From: JBGPIK01 sp041484845
Lineage (GTDB): Bacteria > Desulfobacterota > Binatia > UBA9968
Length of the DNA stretch: 13,538 nt
Assembly (NCBI GenBank): GCA_041484845.1
Contig: JBGPIK010000157.1
Coordinates: forward strand, 1-13,538
Direction: 5' to 3'
Shown: piece after piece, positions 7,200-13,358 of the stretch
Layout of the letters: every line of letters begins with the position of its first letter
How positions within the stretch are numbered: the first letter of the stretch is position 1
Notes under the pieces: model-generated
Databases searched by the model: none
Seen by the model: the letters and a program-made list of their open reading frames with translations, nothing else
Told to the model about the DNA's origin: nothing
Position numbers and translations under genes: made by a program

Positions 7200-7769
7200 T
7201 TAAACATGACGATATGGCTTCACGTATTCTTCGTATAGCCCTTCTTTGCCTTTTTCGGCCAGCTCCTTCGATCGCTCCATCAATACTTCCTTATTCTCGA
7301 CAAACGCCTTCCGGTTGAAGCCGAGATTACCCGGATGCGTGCCGGAGTCCATTCGAATAGCGTCACAGGGGCACGCCTCGACGCAAAAACCGCAATAGAT
7401 GCAGCGCAACGTGTCGATTTCGTATCGTATGGGGAATTTCTCCACAGGATTGTCCGGATACTCGCCTGCTTGAATATAGATACACGCCGCGGGACAAGCG
7501 GTTGCGCAGAGAAAACAGGCCGTGCATTGCACGGAGCCGTCCGGCTTGAGCGTCAAGCGGTGGCGCCCGCGGAAAGTGTCGGGATAGGGCGCGCGTTCAT
7601 CCGGGTACTGAATCGTGATCGCCGCTTGAAATTTACGCGCCAAACCCAATTGATGTAGCAAGTGAACGAACAAATTCCGCCAAAAACGATATCCCGTGAC
7701 CGTCAGACCACGGAACACTTCCGGGAAGTAAGCTCTTTCCCAAAGTGTCATTTCTTCTATGCGTTTCAT
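7200..7769 (-). CDS. nuoI: NuoI-like 2[4Fe-4S] ferredoxin-type protein
   Basis: A 189-residue protein resembling NADH-quinone oxidoreductase subunit I. It has two classical CxxCxxCxxxCP clusters (Cys82, 85, 88, 92 and Cys123, 126, 129, 133) carrying electrons through two [4Fe-4S] centres. The N-terminal WRNLFVHLLHQLG helix and the ITIQYPDERAPYPDTFRGRHRL segment are typical of NuoI rather than of small free ferredoxins. AGGAAA lies about 7 nt before the ATG. No other nuo gene flanks it: it is followed after 37 nt by thiC and preceded by apt. It may be a stray complex I paralogue, or an electron donor to the Fe-S enzyme ThiC; the second is only inferred from the pairing. The symbol reflects family, not proven complex I membership. 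Confidence 0.88.
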   Translation of the reverse strand: MKRIEEMTLWERAYFPEVFRGLTVTGYRFWRNLFVHLLHQLGLARKFQAAITIQYPDERAPYPDTFRGRHRLTLKPDGSVQCTACFLCATACPAACIYIQAGEYPDNPVEKFPIRYEIDTLRCIYCGFCVEACPCDAIRMDSGTHPGNLGFNRKAFVENKEVLMERSKELAEKGKEGLYEEYVKPYRHV

Positions 7770-7806
7770 ATTGTTTTCCTAGATCAAAACCCGGTGCGGG
7801 AGATTG

Positions 7807-7833
7807 CTGAGACAGATCGCTATCTTGCCTCAG
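7807..7833 (-). promoter_or_regulatory. Leader hairpin upstream of the NuoI-like/thiC pair
   Basis: CTGAGACAGAT (7807-7817) pairs with ATCTTGCCTCAG (7822-7833) as an 11-bp stem with one bulged base and one G-T pair, around a 4-nt loop. On the transcript it lies between the promoter-like site and the ATG at 7769. There is no T-run after it. It may regulate translation or stability; no riboswitch class was recognised. Confidence 0.5.
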
Positions 7834-7849
7834 CTGAATCTGCAGTTAA

Positions 7850-7876
7850 CTTATAGACAATTGCCGGGGGTGTCAA
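7850..7876 (-). promoter_or_regulatory. Sigma-70-like promoter for the NuoI-like/thiC pair
   Basis: On the minus strand, a perfect TTGACA (7876-7871) is followed by TATAAG (7855-7850) at 15-nt spacing; TAAGTT at 17-nt spacing is an alternative -10. It lies just after the end of apt and ahead of the leader hairpin, about 75-80 nt before the NuoI-like start codon. Confidence 0.5.
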
Positions 7877-7892
7877 GAAACAGCGACAAGCG

Positions 7893-7912
7893 AAAAACCC
7901 AGATCGAGGTTT
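7893..7912 (-). terminator. Weak intrinsic terminator candidate after apt
   Basis: On the minus strand, AAACC (7912-7908), starting within the apt stop codon, pairs with GGTTT (7899-7895) around an 8-nt loop, and the T-run continues to 7893. The stem is only 5 bp, so the call is tentative. Confidence 0.3.
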
Positions 7913-8447
7913 ATTCAGAGTCGTATTGAAGGATAGAGAAAACACCGTGGGGTTTGAGCTTTTCCCTGCCCTTAAGGAAAGCGAGCTCGATCACGAAAGC
8001 ACACTCGATGACCTGGGCGCCCAGCTTGGAAACCAGCTGTGCCGTAGCTGCAGCCGTGCCGCCGGTGGCAATTAAATCGTCGGCGATGATGACCCGCGCC
8101 TTCGCCGGCAACGCGTCGACATGGATCTCCAGGGTATCGGTTCCGTATTCGAGGTCGTAGCTGGCGCTGTGCGTTTGATACGGCAATTTGCCGGGCTTGC
8201 GCACGACACAAAATCCGGCGCCAAGCGCGTAGGCTAATGCCGCGCCCACGATAAACCCGCGCGACTCGATGCCTAAAACGGTATCAATGCTTTGGTTCCG
8301 GTAGCGGTCCGCGAGGATGTCGATGGTTCGAGCGAACAACGTTCCATTGCACAGGAGCGGTGTAATATCTTTGAAAACAATTCCGGGTTTGGGAAAATTC
8401 GGAATGTCTCGAATGGCGCGACGAATACTCGCGATGTCATTATTCAT
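7911..8447 (-). CDS. apt: Adenine phosphoribosyltransferase
   Basis: A cytosolic purine-salvage enzyme that converts adenine and PRPP to AMP. The 178-residue length is that of bacterial Apt. It has the N-terminal IRDIPNFPKPGIVFKDITPLL segment, the GIESRGFIVGAALAYALG segment and the PRPP-binding motif VIIADDLIATGGTA at about residues 119-132, followed by the C-terminal CAFVIELAFLKGREKL segment. ATG 8447 gives the expected MNNDIASIRRAIRDIP beginning; no strong ribosome binding site precedes it. It lies between two gene gaps, with a palindromic site about 75-95 nt upstream of its start, so it is probably monocistronic. Confidence 0.96.
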   Translation of the reverse strand: MNNDIASIRRAIRDIPNFPKPGIVFKDITPLLCNGTLFARTIDILADRYRNQSIDTVLGIESRGFIVGAALAYALGAGFCVVRKPGKLPYQTHSASYDLEYGTDTLEIHVDALPAKARVIIADDLIATGGTAAATAQLVSKLGAQVIECAFVIELAFLKGREKLKPHGVFSILQYDSE

Positions 8448-8771
8448 GATCGTGAGCTACCACAAAAGCTGAAAACCGGCAACACGCGCCGCGCGATCTA
8501 AAAAATCAAATCTCAAATTGAATGATTCTCATGAAAGTCATTTTTCACCCTGGCGCATGAGAGCTCGGAGCGAAGGGGCAAACCTGGAGGTCGCAGACGC
8601 ACAACCGTTCAGGTGCTGCCAGGCCCAGGCTGTTGAAATTGGCACTCATGGGGCTGTGAGGGGGGGCTTGGGCGCCACAGGCCCATCGGCTGCGGCCGGA
8701 AGGTTTGTCGCTTCGCGTTGCTTTCAGAAAAATTCGGAATCTGACATTTGAGATTTCTCACGCGGCGAGGA
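8448..8771. other. 324-base gap without a gene; inverted-repeat-bounded segment and palindrome
   Basis: No convincing coding region on either strand. An 11-bp perfect inverted repeat, AAATCTCAAAT (8508-8518) and ATTTGAGATTT (8746-8756), brackets a 249-bp segment. The similarity extends loosely inward to a GATTC on both sides. A near-perfect 22-bp palindrome sits just inside the left arm. This is the 5' region of apt on the minus strand, so the promoter of apt should be here, but no clear -35/-10 pair was found. Confidence 0.55.
8521..8542. promoter_or_regulatory. Near-perfect 22-bp palindrome, possible operator
   Basis: The left half AATGATTCTCA mirrors the right half TGAAAGTCATT; 18 of 22 positions agree with the reverse complement. 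The minus-strand TGAGAATCATT half resembles a Fur-type half-site, but apt has no iron connection, so the regulator is not assigned. It ends about 74 nt upstream of the apt ATG. Confidence 0.35.
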
Positions 8772-9539
8772 TCAGCCCCACACCTGCCGACTCGTTTCAA
8801 CCACAATCTCGAGTTTGCGTTTTTGGTCTTCGGCGTTGATCAGATTGCCGACCACGTCGGAAGAAAAGCCGCACTGCGGACTGATGGCGAGCTGGTCCAA
8901 AGGAACGTAGCGGGCAGCATCATCGATACGCCTTTTCAAATCATCGACGTTTTCCAACAGCGCCACCTTCGTGCTCACCAGGCCCAAAACCACCAATTTC
9001 CCTTTAGGCAAAAAGCGCAGCGGCTCGAAGCCGCCGGCGCGCGGGCTATCGTACTCAAACAAAAAACGATCATGGCTGAGCTCGTTGAGCAGCCGTTCAG
9101 CGATCGCGTCGTAGGTTCCCTCGCGATGCCACATGCTGCGCTGATTGCCACGACAAAGATGGATGCCGAACGTCGCGTCATTGAAACCTTCCAGCAGTTG
9201 GTTGTCGGCCCTCAACGAGCGATTAAAATTTTCTGCCGGGTCTTCGCCGCGCGCGCGCATCGCTTCAAGCGACGGCGGATCGACATAGGCCGTGTAACCC
9301 GGCGCATCAATCTGCACATAACGGCACCCCGCCCCAACTAGCCCGGCAATGATCTCTCGTTCCACCCTGACCACATCGGCCATGAATTCATCAATAGTCG
9401 CATAGACGTCCGTGGAGTTCTGCCAGTCGAATCGTTGCGCGATACGGTCGGGGCCGATCAGCGTCACCTTTGCCGGCCTTTGTGCCACTTGACTCACAAA
9501 ACGATATTCTTCCAGCGGCGTGTTGCGGGTCAGTCGCAA
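8772..9539 (-). CDS. MetE-like (cobalamin-independent methionine synthase II family) protein, C-terminal catalytic part
   Basis: A 255-residue open stretch starting at TTG immediately after an in-frame TGA (9540-9542), in the same frame as the upstream N-terminal part; together they would make about 383 residues. It contains the whole zinc/homocysteine site expected from E. coli MetE: the GIHLC motif (His127, Cys129), EYDSPRAG (Glu162) and SPQCGF (Cys223). It also has the QIDAPGYTAYVD barrel segment. The family moves a methyl group to a thiol such as homocysteine, but the exact substrate of such short members is not established. Translation alone would need reinitiation at TTG directly after the stop. 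This could be a nonsense mutation, a base error or readthrough. The coding sequence beyond the stop shows no sign of decay. Confidence 0.75.
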   Translation of the reverse strand: MRLTRNTPLEEYRFVSQVAQRPAKVTLIGPDRIAQRFDWQNSTDVYATIDEFMADVVRVEREIIAGLVGAGCRYVQIDAPGYTAYVDPPSLEAMRARGEDPAENFNRSLRADNQLLEGFNDATFGIHLCRGNQRSMWHREGTYDAIAERLLNELSHDRFLFEYDSPRAGGFEPLRFLPKGKLVVLGLVSTKVALLENVDDLKRRIDDAARYVPLDQLAISPQCGFSSDVVGNLINAEDQKRKLEIVVETSRQVWG

Positions 9540-9920
9540 TCATTCCACGACCGGACGGCGCTGAGAGACGGCCGTGCCTTTGCTTTCTCCGCTATGAGGA
9601 ATCTCCCAGCGCTGCAGCGGGTTGCTGCCTTCGATACGCTGCTCATAAAATTTCAGGCTCGCCTGCCCCGCATCAAAGCCGGACACGGACTCGCCGAAGC
9701 TGTCTTGGAAATTAAGGCGACGATACTCGCCGTCGGTCACGACCGCCAATCCGACCTGTTCCTGGAGACGAACCGCCTGGCGAATCTCCTCGTCCTCGAT
9801 TTTGCGTAACGCGTTAATCGCCAACTTACCTTCATCGAAGCTCACGCGCGCCGCTTTTAGTCGCGGCGGGCGCAAGAGACTGCCGACGACATCGCTTCTG
9901 ATTTTTGCCAGGTCCTTCAT
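9540..9920 (-). CDS. MetE-like protein, N-terminal part ending at an in-frame TGA
   Basis: A 126-residue piece with the N-terminal features of short MetE-like proteins: VVGSLLRPPRLKAA, the QAVRLQEQVGLAVVTDGEYRR segment and LNFQDSFGES. It reads ...RRPVVE, then TGA, then LRLTRNTPLEEYRF in the same frame. I recall a basic residue at this position in relatives, so a CGA (Arg) to TGA transition is the simplest origin. The ATG begins 3 nt after the stop of the NlpD-like gene, with AAGGGA inside that gene about 14 nt upstream, so it is translationally coupled to it. The N-terminal part has no zinc ligands and should be inactive alone. Confidence 0.72.
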   Translation of the reverse strand: MKDLAKIRSDVVGSLLRPPRLKAARVSFDEGKLAINALRKIEDEEIRQAVRLQEQVGLAVVTDGEYRRLNFQDSFGESVSGFDAGQASLKFYEQRIEGSNPLQRWEIPHSGESKGTAVSQRRPVVE

Positions 9921-9923
9921 GCC

Positions 9924-10679
9924 TTAATCGGTTCCCTTCGCGCCCACGATATCTGATGCCGGTAGACAGCACAACTGCGGTAGCGAGCGCAGCGGATCTT
10001 GAGCCGCATTGTTCTTGCGGATTTCGAAGTGCAGGTGAGGTCCGGTCACCCTTCCCGTGCTGCCGACGCGACCTACCAATTCTCCGCGATCGACACTCTG
10101 ACCTTCATGGACCAAATTCACTTGGTTATGAGCATAGACAGAGACCACGTTGCCGCTATGGCGCACGATCACGATGTTTCCATAGCCGCGCAACTGATCG
10201 CTATAGATCACCTCGCCCTTGTCGACGGCTTGGATCGGTGTGCCTTCAGGGGCACCGATGTCGATGCCGTCATGAAAGCTCGAGCCTCTCGGTCCGAACC
10301 CTGAATTGATTCTGCCGTTGACCGGCCAGAGCAAACCCTCCTCCGACAACAAAGGCGCCGGTTCAAGTGATTTTGAAACCGCCGGAACCGATTCCGCCGG
10401 CGTGATCATTTCAACCGGAAGCTGGCGCGTGGCTCCCGGTATGAATATTCTCTGACCGACGCGAATTTGGCCGGCGTCTTTGATTCCATTAACCCGGGCC
10501 AGTTCTTCATGACTCAGATCGTACGCTTTGCCGATACGAAACAGATTCTCGCCCGGCCTGACGACATGATAAATACCCTGGGCTCGTTTGGACGGAGGAC
10601 CGGCCGTCTGAGGGGCGCAACTAGCGAAGAAACAGGCGCACACGATCGCGGCATGAAGAATGGCGGCATGGATCTTCAT
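9924..10679 (-). CDS. nlpD: NlpD-like LysM/M23 peptidase lipoprotein
   Basis: A 251-residue envelope lipoprotein. The N-terminus MKIHAAILHAAIV is followed by FFASC, giving lipid attachment at Cys21. A LysM domain (about 37-81, from YHVVRPGENLF to IFIP) binds peptidoglycan, and an M23 (LytM) domain fills the C-terminal half. The zinc ligands are present: HDGID (His136, Asp140) and HLHFEI (His215, His217). It therefore looks catalytically competent, unlike E. coli NlpD, which acts as an amidase activator. ATG 10679 is chosen because it begins the signal peptide. An upstream in-frame start at 10838 would overlap pcm and add an unrelated leader. It follows pcm by 85 nt, the classical pcm-nlpD order, and is 3 nt ahead of the MetE-like gene. 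Likely role: cell-wall remodelling at division. Confidence 0.9.
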   Translation of the reverse strand: MKIHAAILHAAIVCACFFASCAPQTAGPPSKRAQGIYHVVRPGENLFRIGKAYDLSHEELARVNGIKDAGQIRVGQRIFIPGATRQLPVEMITPAESVPAVSKSLEPAPLLSEEGLLWPVNGRINSGFGPRGSSFHDGIDIGAPEGTPIQAVDKGEVIYSDQLRGYGNIVIVRHSGNVVSVYAHNQVNLVHEGQSVDRGELVGRVGSTGRVTGPHLHFEIRKNNAAQDPLRSLPQLCCLPASDIVGAKGTD

Positions 10680-10764
10680 CGGGTGTGGCAAAAGCGTAAT
10701 GAAGTATCCCCGTTGGATTTTGCAAGTTTCTGGTTTGCGATTAATGCGAAAGGTGAAACTCTTA

Positions 10765-11430
10765 TCACTCCCGCCAACCGTATTTCCCCCAGAGCTTAAC
10801 AAATTTACAATCGCCGAGTTGTTCTTCGCTGAATCCATCAGCGCCGCGCGTTATGCGCATCAGCACCTGCATTTGCTCATCGCCGACGGGAATAACCAAC
10901 CGGCCGCCGATCGACAATTGATCCAATAACGGACTCGGGAGTTCCGGCGCGCCGGCGGTCACGATCATGGCGTCGTAGGGCGCATGCTCGGACCACCCGA
11001 TGGTGCCGTCACCGACGTGGATCGCAATATTGTGGTACTCGAGCTTGTCCAGGACCTCGCGCGCCTTGCGCGCTAGGTTGCGAATCTTCTCGACCGAAAA
11101 AACATTAAAGCAGATTTCCGCAAGCAAGGCGGTTTGATAACCGGAGCCTGTGCCGACCTCCATAACCTTTTCTTCGCCGCGAAGATCCAACGCCTCAGTC
11201 ATGCGCGCCGCCATATACGGCTGTGAAAGCGTTTGCTTGTCGCCGATCGGAAGCGCGCTGTCATCGTAAGCGCGGCTGATAAGACCGGGATCGACAAAGA
11301 AATGGCGCGGGATTTTGCGCATCGCTTCGAGGACCCGTCGATGCTTGATGCCCCGAGCCATAAGCTGCTCCTGGACCATTTTCTCTCTGGCCCAGGTAAA
11401 GTCCTGCGCGATCGGATCAGAAAGTCTCAC
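10765..11430 (-). CDS. pcm: Protein-L-isoaspartate O-methyltransferase
   Basis: Repairs isoaspartyl residues in aged proteins using S-adenosylmethionine, in the cytosol. Family segments are MVQEQLMARGI, VPRH-like IPRHFFVD, ALPIGDKQTLSQPYMAARM (the Pcm signature), the SAM-binding VMEVGTGSGYQTA, and APYDAMIVTAGAPELP. From GTG 11430 the protein has 221 residues; from ATG 11379 it has 204, close to the 208 of E. coli. Family similarity seems to begin a little before the ATG (WAREKMV), so GTG 11430 is given, but no good ribosome binding site supports either. A longer in-frame extension to 11637 runs through a tRNA-like fragment and is not credible as protein. The nlpD-like gene follows by 85 nt. 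Confidence 0.93.
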   Translation of the reverse strand: MRLSDPIAQDFTWAREKMVQEQLMARGIKHRRVLEAMRKIPRHFFVDPGLISRAYDDSALPIGDKQTLSQPYMAARMTEALDLRGEEKVMEVGTGSGYQTALLAEICFNVFSVEKIRNLARKAREVLDKLEYHNIAIHVGDGTIGWSEHAPYDAMIVTAGAPELPSPLLDQLSIGGRLVIPVGDEQMQVLMRITRGADGFSEEQLGDCKFVKLWGKYGWRE

Positions 11431-12018
11431 TGCGACACGAAAAGGAATACTCGGGGCGACCGGATTTGAGCCGGCGACCCCACGCGCCCTGATAGATTTC
11501 GGATTGTTTTTACAATCGGCAATTAACTTACATTCCCAATTTACAGCAAACCGATGCCGCTTTTGCGGCGACTTTTCTTTTGCACTCGCGGTGACAGCGG
11601 CTGGTATTGGATTTACCACAACCCCGCGCCTTTGCATAGAAAGATGCGCTCTCCTTATGGCGCATCACTCGCAAGCGTGTGCCGCACTCCTCCCGCCCGG
11701 AGTGCTTAACTGTTAGAGCGTTTGGCGCTGCTCGACGGTTGATTGCTCGGATAGATCGCGACTTCAGGACCCTGTTTCTGGAATCAAACAAATGGATAGT
11801 TAGCCCTAATCCAACAAGAACTCACAGTATATTACCGGTCAGCGAGGGCTGTGAGACCGGAATCCATGGGCACTGAGCATACCGGTTTCGTGAAGGCCCC
11901 GGCTGTCTGGAACATCACCCTAGGTGGTTTGCGGGGGGCCCTCAAGGCACTGTCCCATTGCCCACCGCTGCAGGGCTCACGGCCCTCGAGCCGGTCCGAA
12001 AAAATGTCGGATTAAGCG
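11431..12018. other. 588-base gene-poor stretch between pcm and the O-methyltransferase remnant
   Basis: No convincing gene on either strand. It contains the tRNA 3'-end-like fragment (11451-11475) and a perfect 7-bp hairpin, GCACTCC (11684-11690) with GGAGTGC (11699-11705). Frames on both strands carry many stops. The ORFs that run through 11450-11480 give the peptide patterns (VAGSNPVAP, ATGFEPATP) that arise when tRNA ends are translated by chance. No transposase or integrase was recognised. Confidence 0.5.
11451..11483 (-). other. tRNA 3'-end-like fragment (T-arm plus acceptor strand)
   Basis: On the minus strand, a T-arm (GCCGG, loop CTCAAAT, CCGGT) is followed directly by an acceptor-like CGCCCCG plus A. 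This is the layout of a tRNA 3' end, but GTA follows instead of CCA. I found no matching 5' acceptor (CGGGGCG), D-arm or well-formed anticodon arm upstream. Such fragments commonly mark the far end of an element inserted into a tRNA gene. It lies about 20 nt before the pcm start. Confidence 0.45.
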
Positions 12019-12819
12019 TTAGTTTTTGTACGCGATCAACACAGAATCGGGATCAAAGAACACCGGGCTGGAACCGAAGGGTCCTTGAAGATTGGAGAAT
12101 CCCGCTTGGCGGAGCCACTCGCGCACTTCGTGCAGCGAATAACAGCGCCCGCGGGGCGTGTGCACGAGAAGCGCGACGGAAAAAATCGCTCCCCAAGCGG
12201 AGGTAATCCGGTCGGCGCCCAGCAGGACGTCCCGCACAATCAAGCGACCTCCTGGATTCAGAGAGTCATAGGCCGACGCGATAAGAACGCGGCTGTCGCG
12301 TACTCCCTGCCCGTGAAGAATATTCGAAAGCAAGACCGCGTCAAAACCCACCGGCCATGGATCTTTCAGAACATCGAGCGCAATGACTTCCACTCGATTC
12401 TTTAGACGCGACTTTTTCACGGCGCAGACGGTCAGGGGCGCAACATTAGGGTGCTCCACAATCGTCGCCCGGAGTTTCGGATAGCGCCGGCAACACGCGA
12501 TGGCCAACGTGCCCAATCCTCCGCCGACATCGAGAAGACGCCTGGAGCCGCTCAATGGCAAGCGATTGATCAGGTAAGGTGCAAGCTTTCGGCCATCCTC
12601 ATCCAAAGCGTGGAGCAAGCGTTCGGCTTTGACGCGATCAGTGAAAAAAGGTTGGGCAACCTTTGGCCGATTTCCGTTGGTCAAAATGTTCGGGAGCTTA
12701 CCCCAATGATTCCAAGCGTCGTGATCCGGAAGTAGAAAATCGGCCTGTTGCGAGCGAAGGTAGCGCATGGCAAAATGAGATTTATAGTATCGGTTGCCGC
12801 GTCTTCGCAGCAGCTTCAT
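12019..12819 (-). CDS. SAM-dependent O-methyltransferase, catalytic part (gene split by in-frame TAG)
   Basis: A 266-residue open stretch with the catalytic domain of the plant-type/acetylserotonin O-methyltransferase family (PF00891-like). RLLDVGGGLGTLAIA (94-108) is the SAM-binding glycine loop. LSNILHGQG gives the expected active-site His, and GGRLIVRDVLL is the late beta-strand segment. The reading frame continues upstream without a shift through EIFLNALAA to a TAG at 12847-12849 and then into a typical N-terminal dimerisation domain. ATG 12819 is therefore probably an internal Met, not the native start. If only this part is translated, the dimerisation helices are missing. The partner substrate is unknown; its neighbours suggest a former specialised-metabolite or glycan cluster. 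Confidence 0.72.
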   Translation of the reverse strand: MKLLRRRGNRYYKSHFAMRYLRSQQADFLLPDHDAWNHWGKLPNILTNGNRPKVAQPFFTDRVKAERLLHALDEDGRKLAPYLINRLPLSGSRRLLDVGGGLGTLAIACCRRYPKLRATIVEHPNVAPLTVCAVKKSRLKNRVEVIALDVLKDPWPVGFDAVLLSNILHGQGVRDSRVLIASAYDSLNPGGRLIVRDVLLGADRITSAWGAIFSVALLVHTPRGRCYSLHEVREWLRQAGFSNLQGPFGSSPVFFDPDSVLIAYKN

Positions 12820-12846
12820 GGCGGCGAGCGCGTTTAGAAAAATTTC

Positions 12847-13080
12847 CTAGTCTTGCGGGCTCCCGCTAAAATGTCTGCTGATGACACCGGGAGTCCGCGC
12901 ACTTGTCCCGAGCCATTCAAAGAGCTGGAAATGGACGGCGGTGCTAACAATGCGCGCATGCCAGTAGCAGCCGACACTTCGCAACCTCCGTGGAGTCCAG
13001 GATTTCTGAGCGTCCAGACCCGGCGCCGCTTTACGAGAGAGCTTTGCCGGCGACCTCCCGGTAAAGATGTTCATACTCAT
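12847..13080 (-). pseudogene. N-terminal dimerisation fragment of the O-methyltransferase
   Basis: A 77-codon piece ending at TAG. Its second half (HARIVSTAVHFQLFEWLG, then TPGVISRHFSGSP) is the helix-turn-helix-like dimerisation domain that normally precedes FLNALAAMKLL, which follows directly in the same frame after the stop. The first 17 codons overlap the end of the glycosyltransferase remnant in another frame, so the true start may lie nearer to 13030. A substitution creating TAG is the simplest explanation; pyrrolysine is unlikely because this is not a methylamine methyltransferase. Confidence 0.65.
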
Positions 13081-13358
13081 CCACCATTTGCTCTACGGAG
13101 AAATGCTCTCGAATCCATTTCCTGCGTGCTTCGAATTCCTTCTCCAGATAGATGGTCGATTGTGGGTCGTACGAGCTTGCGATCGGCAGAACCGCGTGCA
13201 GCGGGCAATCGACTTTGGAATCTCCCGAAGCAAACAGCCTTACTTCATGACCGCGCCTTTTGAGGTGCTGGCAGATCTCAAAAACGATCCGCTCGGTTCT
13301 ACCGTGGGTTTTTTGCCGGAATCGAAAGATAAATGCTGGAGATCTGCGCGATCTTCAT
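13031..13358 (-). pseudogene. Glycosyltransferase (GT4-like) remnant with frameshift and internal deletion
   Basis: ATG at 13358 gives MKIAQISSIYLSIP, a typical GT4 N-terminus. After GGCAAAAAACCC the reading must shift by one base to recover GRTERIVFEICQHL, KRRGHEVRLFASGDS and the following VLP. The same frame then passes, within about 15 residues, into EFEARRKWIREHFSVEQMV, a standard glycosyltransferase C-terminus, and stops at TAA 13031-13033. Only about 108 codons remain, where such enzymes usually have more than 300, so the donor- and acceptor-binding core is missing. Its ATG overlaps the stop codon of the upstream gene (ATGA), showing that it once belonged to an operon. Confidence 0.7.

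Noticed and set aside
8560..8660. Cobalamin riboswitch near the MetE-like gene
   Set aside because: The region is downstream of that gene on its strand, and no B12-box core was seen.
8748..9341. 197-codon plus-strand open frame over the MetE-like gene
   Set aside because: The opposite strand carries the conserved zinc-site motifs; the plus reading has no recognisable domain.
9539..9542. Selenocysteine reading of the TGA in the MetE-like gene
   Set aside because: No SECIS-like loop lies 16-37 nt downstream. The only hairpin abuts the stop, and the site is not in the zinc or thiol active site. A nonsense substitution is simpler, though not proven.
11431..11637. N-terminal extension of Pcm by about 69 residues
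   Set aside because: It translates a tRNA-like fragment and non-coding sequence; Pcm homology starts near 11400.
11700..11720. Integron attC-like site (GCTTAAC next to GTTAGAG)
   Set aside because: The two core-like pieces are adjacent rather than at the ends of a folded site, and the second does not fit GTTRRRY.
12847..12849. Pyrrolysine reading of the TAG in the O-methyltransferase
   Set aside because: Known pyrrolysine proteins are mainly methylamine methyltransferases. This one belongs to the O-methyltransferase family and the site is in the dimerisation region.
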